A stretch of DNA of 64,000 bases, from contig NZ_FOQM01000035.1 of assembly GCF_900113735.1 (NCBI RefSeq), forward strand, positions 17,316 through 81,315. The letters run 5' to 3'. Source of the stretch: Bradyrhizobium sp. Gha (lineage in GTDB: Bacteria > Pseudomonadota > Alphaproteobacteria > Rhizobiales > Xanthobacteraceae). Under the pieces are notes generated by a model. That model saw nothing but the letters and a program-made list of their open reading frames with translations, was not told the origin of the DNA and did not search any database. A program made the translations under genes and the position numbers. Of the stretch, positions 44,529 through 54,028 are shown piece by piece. Position 1 is the first letter of the stretch. Every line of letters begins with the position of its first letter.

Positions 44529-45353
44529 ATGAACATTCCCGTCAAGTTGCAGGATCAAACCGCCGCGCGGACGCTGGTCGGCAAGGTAGCGCTGGTCACC
44601 GGCTCGACCAGCGGCATTGGGCTCGGGATTGCGCGAGCTTTAGCGGCTGCCGGTGCCGATGTGGTGCTCAACGGTCTTGGGGCTCCGGAGGAGATTGGAC
44701 GGACGTGCGAGCAGATCGTTGCGGATTTCGGGGTAGGGGCGAGCTATTCGCCCGCCGACATGAGCAAGCCAAAATCGATCGCTGAAATGATTGCCGCTAC
44801 TGTCGCGCAGTCCGGCCGACTGGATATTCTCGTTAACAACGCCGGCATCCAGCATGTCGCGCCGCTGGAGCAGTTTCCGGTCGAAAAGTGGGACCAGATC
44901 CTCGCCATCAACCTGTCCTCGGCCTTCCATACGACCCGTCTTGCACTGCCCGCGATGCGGCAGAATGGGTTCGGCAGGGTTATCAACATTGCGTCTGCCC
45001 ACGCGCTGGTCGCATCTCCCTTCAAGGCGGCCTATGTCGCGGCCAAGCATGGGATCGTCGGTCTGACCAAGGTGACGGCTCTTGAGACGGCGGAAGAGGG
45101 CATCACCTGCAACGCGATCTGCCCCGGCTATGTCTATACGCCCCTCGTGGAGGCCCAGATCGACGGTCAAGCCAAAGCTCACGGCATTTCACGCGATCAA
45201 GTCATCCGCGATGTACTTCTCGCCCAGCAACCCAACAAGCGCTTCGCCACGGTGGAGGAAATCGGATCGTTAGCGGTCTTTCTATCGACCGATGCGGCGG
45301 CTTCGATCACGGGCATAGCCCTCCCGGTCGATGGCGGTTGGACTGCTCACTGA
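44529..45353 (+). CDS. bdhA: 3-hydroxybutyrate dehydrogenase (SDR)
   Basis: This 274-residue SDR matches D-3-hydroxybutyrate dehydrogenase, which interconverts 3-hydroxybutyrate and acetoacetate with NAD+ and works in polyhydroxybutyrate turnover. Family features are GKVALVTGSTSGIG, NNAGIQHVAPLEQFP, the catalytic Ser156, Tyr169 and Lys173 in ASAHAL/YVAAKHG, and the characteristic CPGYVYTPLVEAQI. PVDGGWTAH closes the sequence. A patatin-like lipase follows 70 bases downstream, and a LysR regulator is divergent. BdhA from rhizobia has the same motifs. Confidence 0.88.
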   Translation: MNIPVKLQDQTAARTLVGKVALVTGSTSGIGLGIARALAAAGADVVLNGLGAPEEIGRTCEQIVADFGVGASYSPADMSKPKSIAEMIAATVAQSGRLDILVNNAGIQHVAPLEQFPVEKWDQILAINLSSAFHTTRLALPAMRQNGFGRVINIASAHALVASPFKAAYVAAKHGIVGLTKVTALETAEEGITCNAICPGYVYTPLVEAQIDGQAKAHGISRDQVIRDVLLAQQPNKRFATVEEIGSLAVFLSTDAAASITGIALPVDGGWTAH

Positions 45354-45423
45354 AATGAGCAACCGTAACGAACTCCGCGGCTCTGCGAAGAATGACGAGA
45401 GCAAGCGTTCAGGGGAGCGAAAG

Positions 45424-46578
45424 ATGAATGCGATGCAGGGAAATGCGGTCGAGGCCGCCAAGGTCCGGGATTTGCCCGGCCAAGTCGTGCTTGTGCTGCA
45501 GGGCGGCGGAGCGCTCGGCTCGTATCAGGCCGGGGTCTACCAGGCAATCCACGAGGCCGGCATCGAGCCTGATTGGATCATCGGGACCTCGATTGGGGCG
45601 ATCAACGCCAGCCTGATCGCGGGCAATGAGCCGCAGAACAGATTGGCGAGGCTCAAGGCGTTCTGGAAGCGCATGGAGCAGAATCCGATCTGGAATCTCC
45701 GCACGGCCTTCCCAGACTTCAACGACAAGCTCTCGTACTGGGCGACGGTTACCAACGGAATCCCGGGATTTTTTCGACCCAATCCACTAGCTCACGCCGG
45801 GGATTCCTATCCGCTCGGCGCCGATCACGCGGGCTTCTATTCGACGGCTCCGCTCGAGAAGACACTGAGCGAACTCGTGGACTTCGACCTGGTGAATCGC
45901 TGCAAGCCGCGGCTCACGGTCGGCGCGGCTCACGTCCGGACCAGTCAGATGCGCTACTTCGACAGCCGCGACGGCGACCTGACGGTGAAGCACGTCATGG
46001 CCTCGGGAGCGTTGCCCCCGGCGTTCCCCGCGATACGGATCGATGGCGAACTGTATTGGGACGGAGGCATTCTCTCGAACACGCCCACGGAAGCTGTCTT
46101 TGATGATAACCCGCGCAAGGACTCCCTGATCTTTGCAGTTCATTTGTGGAATCCCATGGGGCATGAGCCCACGACCATGGCGGAGGTCTTCAACCGGCAT
46201 AAGGACGTGCAGTATTCAAGCCGAATTGCGAGCCAAATCGCTCGACAGCAACAGGCGCATCGTTTGCGTCACGTCATCAATCAGCTTGCCTCACGTTTGC
46301 CTGAGAGCGAGCGAGCTGATCCTGCCGTTCGCGAGCTGACCGGTTATGGATGCCGCACCCGCATGCATGTCGTTCGTCTCCTTGCGCCTCAGCTCGATCG
46401 GGAGACCCATACGAAGGACATCGATTTCAGCCCGAAAGGGATCATGCGGCGCTGGGAGGCGGGCTACTCGCATACCAAGGCCGTCCTGGACCACAAGCCC
46501 TGGAGAGGTGAGTTCGATCCTCTGACGGGTGTCATTTTGCACGAAACGCAGGACGTCATGCCGATGGCGGCAGAATGA
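45424..46578 (+). CDS. Patatin-like phospholipase with DUF3734
   Basis: This 384-residue protein is a patatin-like serine lipase. The oxyanion loop is LQGGGALGSYQAG, the nucleophile is Ser56 in WIIGTSIGA and the dyad Asp is in WDGGILSNTP. The C-terminal part has the DUF3734 pattern with TKDIDFSPKGIMRRWEAGY. I chose ATG 45424 for its AGGGGAG leader; ATG 45355 is possible but less well placed. This family often accompanies bdhA in Bradyrhizobium. A role in hydrolysing a storage lipid or polyhydroxybutyrate-linked ester is plausible but unproven. Confidence 0.85.
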   Translation: MNAMQGNAVEAAKVRDLPGQVVLVLQGGGALGSYQAGVYQAIHEAGIEPDWIIGTSIGAINASLIAGNEPQNRLARLKAFWKRMEQNPIWNLRTAFPDFNDKLSYWATVTNGIPGFFRPNPLAHAGDSYPLGADHAGFYSTAPLEKTLSELVDFDLVNRCKPRLTVGAAHVRTSQMRYFDSRDGDLTVKHVMASGALPPAFPAIRIDGELYWDGGILSNTPTEAVFDDNPRKDSLIFAVHLWNPMGHEPTTMAEVFNRHKDVQYSSRIASQIARQQQAHRLRHVINQLASRLPESERADPAVRELTGYGCRTRMHVVRLLAPQLDRETHTKDIDFSPKGIMRRWEAGYSHTKAVLDHKPWRGEFDPLTGVILHETQDVMPMAAE

Positions 46579-46971
46579 GCAGCCGAGGCCTCCTTTGAGC
46601 AGCCGCGCGCATTGAAAGGCCGACAGGCGCAAGTAGCATAGCCACCACCCAACGGATTTAGGGGACCTATGTTCCTGATTCCACGCCGCCACGGCTGATC
46701 CAGCCAGCGTGGCTCATTGGCGTTGACCCAACTGCAGCCGGACCGGTGCGACTCGGAGCAAGGCATACGCATTCGGCAAAGCGCCAGGTGCGGCGAGGTG
46801 GACCGCTTCCGAAGCAATGCTAGTGTCAACTAGAAGGCACCCCCAATGGCCCCTCGTCGGGTGACTGAAGGGCGACGTGCTGCAGTGCGTTATGTTTGGA
46901 TCGTGCGCGAATGACCCGTGCTCCTCCGAATGTGCTATTTTTGCTGGGATTGACACCGTCAGGAGCTGTCG
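46579..46971. other. Intergenic stretch between the patatin and the cyclase genes
   Basis: Nearly 400 bases hold no supported gene. Minus-strand frames over the region carry no family pattern. Short inverted stretches are present but none is convincing as a terminator. The cyclase promoter probably lies at the right end near the AGGAG leader. Confidence 0.35.
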
Positions 46972-48429
46972 ATGACATCGATTGACGAACGGCTTCTCGA
47001 AAGCAAAATGATTCAGATCGAGCAAGCCAGGGCTTGGAGTCCGCGGGTCATTTCGAAGTTCGAAACCCTGATCCGTAGCGGAGACGAGGTCAGTATCTTC
47101 CGCGCCAATCCCTTGGCGTTCGCTCGAGATCGCGGCGTGGGCGAACCGGAAGCCATCGACTTGTTCCTCCACGCTGCCCGCGCCGGACTGGTCGACCTAC
47201 ATTGGGACATTCTGTGCCCCCATTCCGGCCTGGTTCTGGAAAGCTTTGGCAAGCTGCGCGCACTCAGGAGCCATTTCGTCTGCGGGCTATGCGATATCGA
47301 CGGTCAGACGGATCTCGACGACTTCATCCAGGCTTCTTTCTCCGTCTCGCCGCAGGTACGTCGCCTCGCATTGCACGACGTTGACAGCCTCTCGATCGAA
47401 GACCTGCATTGGAAGCTGAAGTTTGCGGACAGCGGGCGGCTGCCGGGCGGACAAACCCGGTTTGTCGATGTTCTGCGCACCCTAGTCTGCGGCATGACCT
47501 ATCTACCGCCGGGCGTGACCACGACCCTGCAGGCCGACATCAAGCCCGGCGCGCTCTCGGGCGTCAACGTTCAGACGCAGGCTGGCTTCACGCTTCCCGT
47601 GGCGGACTCCGCTGTACCCTCGGCGAGCACTCCAACAATCGTTCGAATCACCTACGACGGGCAGCGCTTCACATCCGCTATGTCGGCCGTGCCGTCGGGG
47701 CCCATCGTCTTCGAGATCAGCAATACCGGCGCAAGGCGTGGCTCAGTGCTCCTGATCAACTGGCCACCTGAGATCGTAGCGATGCCGGAGAAGCCGACAC
47801 TCGAGTTCGACCCCTACGTGTCCGGCGGCATGCTGCTGACGCGACAGACTTTCCGCAAGCTCTTCCGCTCCGAGCGTGTCGACGAGGAGGAAGGACTCGG
47901 CGTCCGCCAGGTGACCCTCCTCTTCACCGACTTGAAGGGGTCGACCGCGCTTTACGAGCATCTCGGAGATCTCAATGCCTATGCGTTGGTCAGAGAACAT
48001 TTCGCTCTGCTGGACGCGGTCGCTCAACAGCATGCCGGTGCTATTGTGAAGACCATTGGTGATGCCGTCATGGCAGCGTTCTCCCGGCCCGTCGACGCGG
48101 TCGCGGCGGCGCTCGAAATGCTCCAGCGGATCGGCCAATTCAATTTCGAGCGAGATCAGCCCGCCATCATCCTCAAGATGGGAGCTCACTGCGGGCCCTC
48201 CATCGCCGTGACCCTCAATGAGAATCTAGACTACTTCGGCCAAACGGTGAATATAGCCGCGAGGGTGCAGTCATTTGCGGATGCAGGGGAAATCTGTCTC
48301 ACTGAAGCGCTCTACACGGCTCCCGGCGTTCGCGAACTGTTGATAAGCCAGAATGTTCAAGAGTTCGACGCGCCATTGCGCGGCGTTGAGGGCAACGCAC
48401 GAGTTTATCGCATCACCAGTCGATCGTAG
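46972..48429 (+). CDS. Class-III adenylate/guanylate cyclase with DUF5939 N-terminus
   Basis: This 485-residue protein has a long N-terminal region (about 300 residues) of DUF5939 type and a C-terminal class-III nucleotide cyclase domain (residues about 310-485). The metal-binding Asp residues are in LLFTDLKGSTALYEHLGD and TIGDAVMAAF. The dimer and substrate region is DYFGQTVNIAARVQSF. It probably makes cAMP in the cytoplasm. No membrane segments are visible. AGGAG precedes the ATG. A nearby potassium channel with a cyclic-nucleotide-binding domain is a possible effector (inference). Confidence 0.88.
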   Translation: MTSIDERLLESKMIQIEQARAWSPRVISKFETLIRSGDEVSIFRANPLAFARDRGVGEPEAIDLFLHAARAGLVDLHWDILCPHSGLVLESFGKLRALRSHFVCGLCDIDGQTDLDDFIQASFSVSPQVRRLALHDVDSLSIEDLHWKLKFADSGRLPGGQTRFVDVLRTLVCGMTYLPPGVTTTLQADIKPGALSGVNVQTQAGFTLPVADSAVPSASTPTIVRITYDGQRFTSAMSAVPSGPIVFEISNTGARRGSVLLINWPPEIVAMPEKPTLEFDPYVSGGMLLTRQTFRKLFRSERVDEEEGLGVRQVTLLFTDLKGSTALYEHLGDLNAYALVREHFALLDAVAQQHAGAIVKTIGDAVMAAFSRPVDAVAAALEMLQRIGQFNFERDQPAIILKMGAHCGPSIAVTLNENLDYFGQTVNIAARVQSFADAGEICLTEALYTAPGVRELLISQNVQEFDAPLRGVEGNARVYRITSRS

Positions 48430-48504
48430 CCAGTCCGCTCGAGCCGTGCAGTCTCGGCGAAGTATGCCGCGTCTTGGCAAGGACCTCAGGGTCCACGAGG
48501 AGCC

Positions 48505-50258
48505 TCAATCAAACGGAACGGCTTGCGCGATATTCTTTCCGGCGGGCTCCTGACGGGCAACGGATAACGCGGAATCTGCGGGCGGCCGTTTCACGATCGC
48601 TCGCCGATCCTTCACATAGGCAATCGGGACGCCGAGCCTTTCCACACGACCAACGATCTCTCCATCGAGGTCGCGATCGCAGTTCATCTGCGTTGGAGCT
48701 ATGAAGAACTCCGACTCGTCCCATTCCGAGCGGAAGTCCCACCGCAACTGCGGAAGCGTGACCGAATGGTCAAAGGCCGGACGTTCTCCGCAAACGGCGA
48801 CGGAATAGACCGCCGGCGGTTTGATTTCATCAAGGGGTACACTATCCCTGACGAACTCCTCGAGCTTACCGATCGCCTCCGGCATGCTGTTGAACCAGTA
48901 ATCCAGATCGTAGCGGCGGAATGCTCCCGGAAGGCCTCCGACCAAAGCGTTGTAGGACAGGTTCTCGTAGGGGTGAAGCCTTAGCAGCGTAAGCCCCTCA
49001 GACAGAAAGGACGCGCAAACCACCGCAAGCGCCACTGAGGCCAGCCGGCGCCCCGGCAAAGCGAGCGCATCGAGGAGATGGCCGAGGCCCACGCCGGCGA
49101 GGGTCGCGAGCGGAGGAAGCACGAATAGGAAATGGCGCATGCCACTAAAGGCAGGGCCATGAACGAGCGCCTGGCAGGCCAACGGCAGCAGGACCATCAT
49201 CGACAGCAATGCAACCTCCCGAGGCCGCACTACGCCTGGTTTGATGGGGTTCCAAACGACGGAAAGCATCGCCAACGCGGCACCCGCCTGGGTGATCAAG
49301 GGTACGCGGATGAGAAGGTAACCGGGGACATAGACGCGCGGCACGTTGGCCATCTCGTAGACGCGCCCGACAAACATCGTGCGGATCGAATACTGAAATT
49401 ACGAGAAGGCAAAGAGGCCACGGATCGGATTGAGGGGCGACAGCGCAGCCCATGGCCAGGCCAGTATCATCAACGGATAGGCGACTCCCAGGGCGGGGCA
49501 CATCTTCAACAGGGATCTGCCGGCAAGGCCAGGCGCGCCCTGCCGCTTTCCGCCCAGGGCAGATAGATCACAATTGCAAGCCCGAGATAGACAAACAGCA
49601 GCAAACCGTAGCTCCGCAGGCCGAGCGCTGCGCCGGCAAGACAGCCGAAGACCACGGCATCGAATATGCGAGGCGACGGCAATTGGCGAGACAAGCGGAG
49701 CAGGAACAGTGTCGCTCCGGCCATTGCGGCGGCAAACGGGATGTCCTTTGTGTGATTGAACATGGCGCCATACCACGCTCCACACAGTGTAAGCGCGACG
49801 GTCGCAATGAAGCCCGCGCGCGGTCCGGCGATTGAGCGCGCCGTGGCACCACTGACGGCAACGCCAGCGACACCCGTCATGGCGCAGAGGACATGGCGCA
49901 CGTCGTAGATGTCGAGGGCGACGACGTGGCCGAGCCAGATCGCTATGACGTCGAACAGGCCTCCGTAGAGATACAGGTTTTCGAAGGTGAACACATCGCG
50001 CAGGCGGAATCCGCTTTGATAATACGCGATGATCAGTTCCCCGTAGTGGTGCTGCACACCTTCATCATTGGAGATGGCGTAATCCCTGACCGTGAAGCAC
50101 GCGACAAACATGACCGCGGCAAGAAATGCCAAGCTTAGAAAGTCAAAGATCCTCGAAGGAGCGTTGGGGCGTCGTTCGCTCGCGGCAGTAGGTTCCGGTG
50201 CGTCGGCAACGGAGATCGGATCGTCCGCAACTCGCAACATTACATTTTCGCATGTCAT
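48505..50258 (-). pseudogene. Membrane glycosyltransferase (PMT/ArnT-like), frameshift plus nonsense
   Basis: The locus reads as one long hydrophobic protein in three pieces. The N-terminal part (50258 to about 49506) has membrane segments and the catalytic-type acidic loop YAISNDEGVQHHYG, followed by a frame change near 49510-49545. The next piece, CPALGVAYPLMILAWPW, is in another frame and stops at TAA 49399-49401. Translation in that same frame then continues to 48505 (RVYEMANVPRVYVPGYLL, SGMRHFLFVLPPLA). TAA probably replaced a CAA Gln codon, and one base was gained or lost in the first break. The gene is very probably inactive. It sits downstream of the opgC pair and the DUF2059 gene on the same strand. 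Confidence 0.78.
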
Positions 50259-50353
50259 GCATGACCCGTTCGATTAAAAGGCGAGCCGCAAATTCTTGTT
50301 TGGAAGGCATTCTCTCGGCGCTGCGTGGCGGTCCTTCCGTCACGATAGATCTG

Positions 50354-50845
50354 TTAAAGTTTGTGGCCCTTCTCCCGCAGCGACTGGGTGATCCGCTCTT
50401 TCATCTCGTCCGTAGCTTGGCGCGAGATTTCATCGCTGAGCTTTTGGTTAATCTCCGAGAGTTCGTGCGATTTTTCGATATATTTCTGGCCGGCCGGGCT
50501 ACGATAGAACGCGTCGATGTCACGAAGTTCGTCCGCCGAGAAGATCTTGGCGTAGAGCGCCGCTGCACCCTCGATCATCGAGTTATCGTATTTCGATTGG
50601 TTGGCTTCCAAGATCGCCGGCACTGCGGCGTCGAAGTCTCGCTCGATCTCAGGACGGTCCTGGGACAAGATAGGTCGGAGCCTGAGCAAAATACCTGGAA
50701 GGAGAGACTTGTATTGGTCCGCGACCTTCAAGGTCACGGCCAGGCTTCTTGCTGCGTCCATTGCAGCTGGAGATGAAGTCTCGGCTTTCGCAACCCCTAT
50801 TGCGAGCAACGTTATGCCAATGGCAATCATCAGGCTCTTGTACAT
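50354..50845 (-). CDS. Secreted DUF2059 protein
   Basis: This 163-residue protein has a Sec signal peptide (hydrophobic residues 5-20, cut near AKA-E) and a DUF2059 domain (FDAAVPAILEANQSKYDNSM, YAKIFSADELRDIDAFYRSPAGQKYIEK). DUF2059 proteins are periplasmic, of unknown function. I chose ATG 50845, which has GAGGAG upstream. It follows opgC2 by 20 bases, so it is probably in the same transcript. Confidence 0.85.
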   Translation of the reverse strand: MYKSLMIAIGITLLAIGVAKAETSSPAAMDAARSLAVTLKVADQYKSLLPGILLRLRPILSQDRPEIERDFDAAVPAILEANQSKYDNSMIEGAAALYAKIFSADELRDIDAFYRSPAGQKYIEKSHELSEINQKLSDEISRQATDEMKERITQSLREKGHKL

Positions 50846-50865
50846 CCTTGACTCCTCGCCTTTTC

Positions 50866-52095
50866 TCATGCCGCGCTCGGCTGTGTTTGCATCCCAGCCA
50901 ATGGGGCGGGTTGAGTGACCGGGTTTTGTTCCTCCTTGATTCCCGCGTCCACGAAGAGGTTCGGCACCCTTTCTGCTCTATCCAGAACCCAGGCGGCTGC
51001 CGTCATGATGGCCATTCCGCCGATGCTGAGCAGAATTTGCTCAATGACTTGGTGCTTCCATTGAACGAGTATCCAATGCACGCCAAAGGACAGGAATACG
51101 CCGAGGCAGAACAGCGGCAGCGAATGCTGACCGCAGAGCACGAGAGGCCGGAGCCACTTCGACTTGAGCCCGGCCCAGTCTCGGTTGAGATAGCGTGATA
51201 CGATGACGGCAAGCGCGAGGAAATGCGTGAACCGCAGCATATCGAGATCGGTCTTGTCGATCGGATAGATCAGCTTGATCATCCACTTCGGGATCAGCGA
51301 CTCCAGGAACGCGCTGTGCCAGGTCATCACGATGACCAGGGCAAAGAGAATCCAGGCGATCGCGACTGCGAACACGATGCGCGAGCGCAGGAGTTTGCTG
51401 ATCTGGGCGACAGCACCGCAGCCGCACCACGCACCGAAAAAGAACATCAACTGCCAGGCAAACGGGTTGAAATACCAGGTTGCCCCTTTCGGATAGGACG
51501 GCAAGTTCCAGTCGAAGTAGCGTGCCAGCAGGTACAGCACGATCGAACCGGCCAGGGTCAGGTTCGGGCGGCGCGCGAGGCACCAGATCACGAACGGCGC
51601 AACCGCAACCAGCGAGATGTAGAGCGGCAGAACGTCGAGATCGACCGGCTTGTATTGCAGCGTGAGCGCCTTGCCGATCAATTCGTCAGGATGTGCGAGG
51701 AAGTTGGCGACGTTGAACTCGTCCTTGTACATCGGATTGTCCCATTTCCGCGCGGCGCGAGCGATCTGCGCCGTGAAGGCGAGGAACAGCAGGATGTGGG
51801 CGACATACATTTGCCAGGCCCGCAGCCACAGGCGCTTCAAGGCTGCAAGGAACTGGCCTGAGGCGACGATGGGAACGTAGATGAACCCAAGAAGGTAGCC
51901 GGAAATGAAAACGAAGAACTCGGCCGCGTCGCTGAACCCGTAATTGCGCAGCGTAAGCCAGGCCACGACGTCATCCGGAATGTGATCTAGAAAGATCATC
52001 CAGAGACCGAGTCCGCGCAAAAGGTCGAGCCTCAAATCCCGCTCGACCACAAACCGATCCGTGCTCTCTTTTCCCATGTCCGTCGGTCCATTCAT
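50866..52095 (-). CDS. opgC: OpgC-like acyltransferase (second of two)
   Basis: This 409-residue inner-membrane protein has about ten membrane segments and belongs to the OpgC/acyltransferase-3 family. OpgC adds succinyl groups to periplasmic osmoregulated glucans. DLLRGLGLWMIFLDHIPDDV and LRNYGFSDAAEFFVFISGYLLG near the N-terminus are diagnostic. ATG 52095 and ATG 52077 are both possible. It lies 15 bases after a paralogue with very similar motifs, which suggests tandem duplication with different glucan targets or acyl donors. Confidence 0.88.
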   Translation of the reverse strand: MNGPTDMGKESTDRFVVERDLRLDLLRGLGLWMIFLDHIPDDVVAWLTLRNYGFSDAAEFFVFISGYLLGFIYVPIVASGQFLAALKRLWLRAWQMYVAHILLFLAFTAQIARAARKWDNPMYKDEFNVANFLAHPDELIGKALTLQYKPVDLDVLPLYISLVAVAPFVIWCLARRPNLTLAGSIVLYLLARYFDWNLPSYPKGATWYFNPFAWQLMFFFGAWCGCGAVAQISKLLRSRIVFAVAIAWILFALVIVMTWHSAFLESLIPKWMIKLIYPIDKTDLDMLRFTHFLALAVIVSRYLNRDWAGLKSKWLRPLVLCGQHSLPLFCLGVFLSFGVHWILVQWKHQVIEQILLSIGGMAIMTAAAWVLDRAERVPNLFVDAGIKEEQNPVTQPAPLAGMQTQPSAA

Positions 52096-52110
52096 TGGGG
52101 TGGATATTCA

Positions 52111-53430
52111 TCAAGCACTTTGCGTGATTAGCTCTGACGTATTCGTCTTGGCGCGCTCGCGCCCGGACATTGCCCATTTGTACCAGCTGAACACCAAGGC
52201 GACGCCGTACAGCATCAAGATACCGGCGGCGCCGACCAAAACGTGCAGCAAGACGCCGGCACTAAGCTCCATCAGCAGTGCGTATCCGGCGAATGACAGG
52301 GCAACTCCAAGTGCAAAGATCTGCAGTGAATACTGCCCGCAAAGGATTAGAGGCCGCGCCCAGGCTGATCGCAGTCCCGCCCAGTCACCCGGTACGAAGC
52401 GCAGCACGACGACTGCCAGCGCGAGGAAATGCGCAAATCTCAGGACGTCAAAATCGGTCTTGTTGATGGGATAGATCAGCCGCGCCAGCCAGCCGGGGAT
52501 CAGCGTCTCCAAGGACGGAAAATACCATGTCAAGGTGACGAAAAATGCGGCGCAGAGATAGGCGACGGCCATCCAGAAGACTGCTCGAGAGTTGAGGATC
52601 GGGGACAATCGTATTCCACCTCCAAGCGCACACCAGGCGCCGAAGACGAACAGCAACTGCCATGCGTAGGGATTGAACGACCAGAAACCGTCCGGATAGG
52701 TCGACAGATGCAGATCGTATCGGAGCGTCAGGATGTAGAGCGCGACAGAGCAGGCGAGCGGCAGATCCCTGTGCAAACGTGCGACGAGCAGGACCAAGGG
52801 CAGAAACGCCATCAGCACCACATAGAGCGGCAGGACATCCATGTTCAGCGGGCGGAAACGCAGGAAGAGCGCCTGGATTATTTCGGACCCAGGTTGCCTA
52901 AAGAAATCTCCGACCTCCATCTCCTGGATGTAGAACGCCGGCTTCTCGGAGACGCTCGTAACAAAGGCGATTTCCGCCATCAGGACCAGGAAGAGCAGGA
53001 GATGCGCGGTGTAGATTTGCCAGACCCGCCGCAACACACGTGCTGTCCCTATCACGAAGCCGACCTCGAAGGTCGCGCGACCATAGACCAGAGCTGCGGT
53101 GAAGCCGGAGATGAAGATGAACACTTCGGCGGCGTCGCTGAACCCGTAGTTGCGAATCGTCGCCCACGTGAGGAGGTCGGGTGAAACGTGATCGATATAG
53201 ATCAGCCAGAGCGCCAGGCCGCGGAACAGGTCCAGCCGCAGTTCTCGCTGGCCTTTTGCGAGCGCGAGCATCGGTGTCGGGACAGACGGCGACACAGGGG
53301 TCGCAGCGAGATGCCCGGTAGGTTTCAGGTATCCTCCGGCGAACCAGGCAGCGAGCCAGACCAGCCGGCGGTATTGGGGGCGGCCTTTCGTCCCAGCCTC
53401 GGGACTACCGAAAGTCGGCAAATGCTTCAT
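52111..53430 (-). CDS. opgC: OpgC-like acyltransferase (first of two)
   Basis: This 439-residue inner-membrane protein is a paralogue of the next opgC. It shares DLFRGLALWLIYIDHVSPDL and IRNYGFSDAAEVFIFISGF, and about ten membrane segments. It has an extra N-terminal stretch of about 60 residues before the first OpgC motif. I chose ATG 53430 for its AGGTGGG leader. It starts 85 bases after the DoxX gene of the bufferin operon, on the same strand. A direct functional link is not evident. Confidence 0.88.
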   Translation of the reverse strand: MKHLPTFGSPEAGTKGRPQYRRLVWLAAWFAGGYLKPTGHLAATPVSPSVPTPMLALAKGQRELRLDLFRGLALWLIYIDHVSPDLLTWATIRNYGFSDAAEVFIFISGFTAALVYGRATFEVGFVIGTARVLRRVWQIYTAHLLLFLVLMAEIAFVTSVSEKPAFYIQEMEVGDFFRQPGSEIIQALFLRFRPLNMDVLPLYVVLMAFLPLVLLVARLHRDLPLACSVALYILTLRYDLHLSTYPDGFWSFNPYAWQLLFVFGAWCALGGGIRLSPILNSRAVFWMAVAYLCAAFFVTLTWYFPSLETLIPGWLARLIYPINKTDFDVLRFAHFLALAVVVLRFVPGDWAGLRSAWARPLILCGQYSLQIFALGVALSFAGYALLMELSAGVLLHVLVGAAGILMLYGVALVFSWYKWAMSGRERAKTNTSELITQSA

Positions 53431-53515
53431 TGCTTGCCCACCTGTTCCGACCGAAAGCTTAGCTTGCCCTGTGGAACAAGAATATCGAAAAAGCGAAGCC
53501 ATCATTCGCTCGACG

Positions 53516-54028
53516 CTACTCGTCTGACGTTTGGACGAGCCGGCCGGCCAAATGGTCGATGGAGAAACGCCCCGGGCCCCAGCACATAACACTGAGGGCC
53601 ATAGCCGCCCACGTGAGGTGAATTGGCCAGCCGTCCGGCACCGTAAGCTCGACGATCACGGTCATGAACAACAAGCCAAGGCCAGCGAAACGGGTGCCCA
53701 GACCCAGGATCAGCAAGACGGGAAAGCCGACCTCGCCCAGCCCGGACAGGAAGGCCATCGTGGTCGGGACCGGGAAATGATATGGCCCGCCTGGAAGATG
53801 TAGCATGAATTCGTCGCTGAATAATGCGACGGCGGTGCCGCTCAGTTTGAAGAAGCCATTCCATTTAAGGATACCGGAGCGCCAGAACGGCACCGCCAGT
53901 GCCACACGCACAACGAGCTGCACCAGAGATGGCGTCGCGATCGTCCGGATGAGATGATTGGCCTTATCGGCGAGCAGGGCGAAGGAGGGCAGATTGCCCG
54001 CGGGCGCGATGCGTTGTTCCGTGATCAT
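53516..54028 (-). CDS. DoxX-family membrane protein of the bufferin operon
   Basis: This 170-residue inner-membrane protein is a DoxX homologue with four membrane segments. PFWRSGILKWNGFFKL, HLPGGPYHFPVP and LTVPDGWPIHLTWAAMAL match the DoxX proteins usually found in DUF692/DUF2063 operons. ATG 54028 overlaps the stop of the DUF2063 gene (ATGA), so it is co-translated. A role in redox or membrane handling of the modified peptide or its metal cargo is possible but unproven. Confidence 0.85.
   Translation of the reverse strand: MITEQRIAPAGNLPSFALLADKANHLIRTIATPSLVQLVVRVALAVPFWRSGILKWNGFFKLSGTAVALFSDEFMLHLPGGPYHFPVPTTMAFLSGLGEVGFPVLLILGLGTRFAGLGLLFMTVIVELTVPDGWPIHLTWAAMALSVMCWGPGRFSIDHLAGRLVQTSDE

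Noticed and set aside
46291..46829. Minus-strand frames between patatin and cyclase genes
   Set aside because: Overlap the patatin gene end and show no recognisable domain; considered as a transposase remnant but no terminal inverted repeats or transposase motifs were seen.
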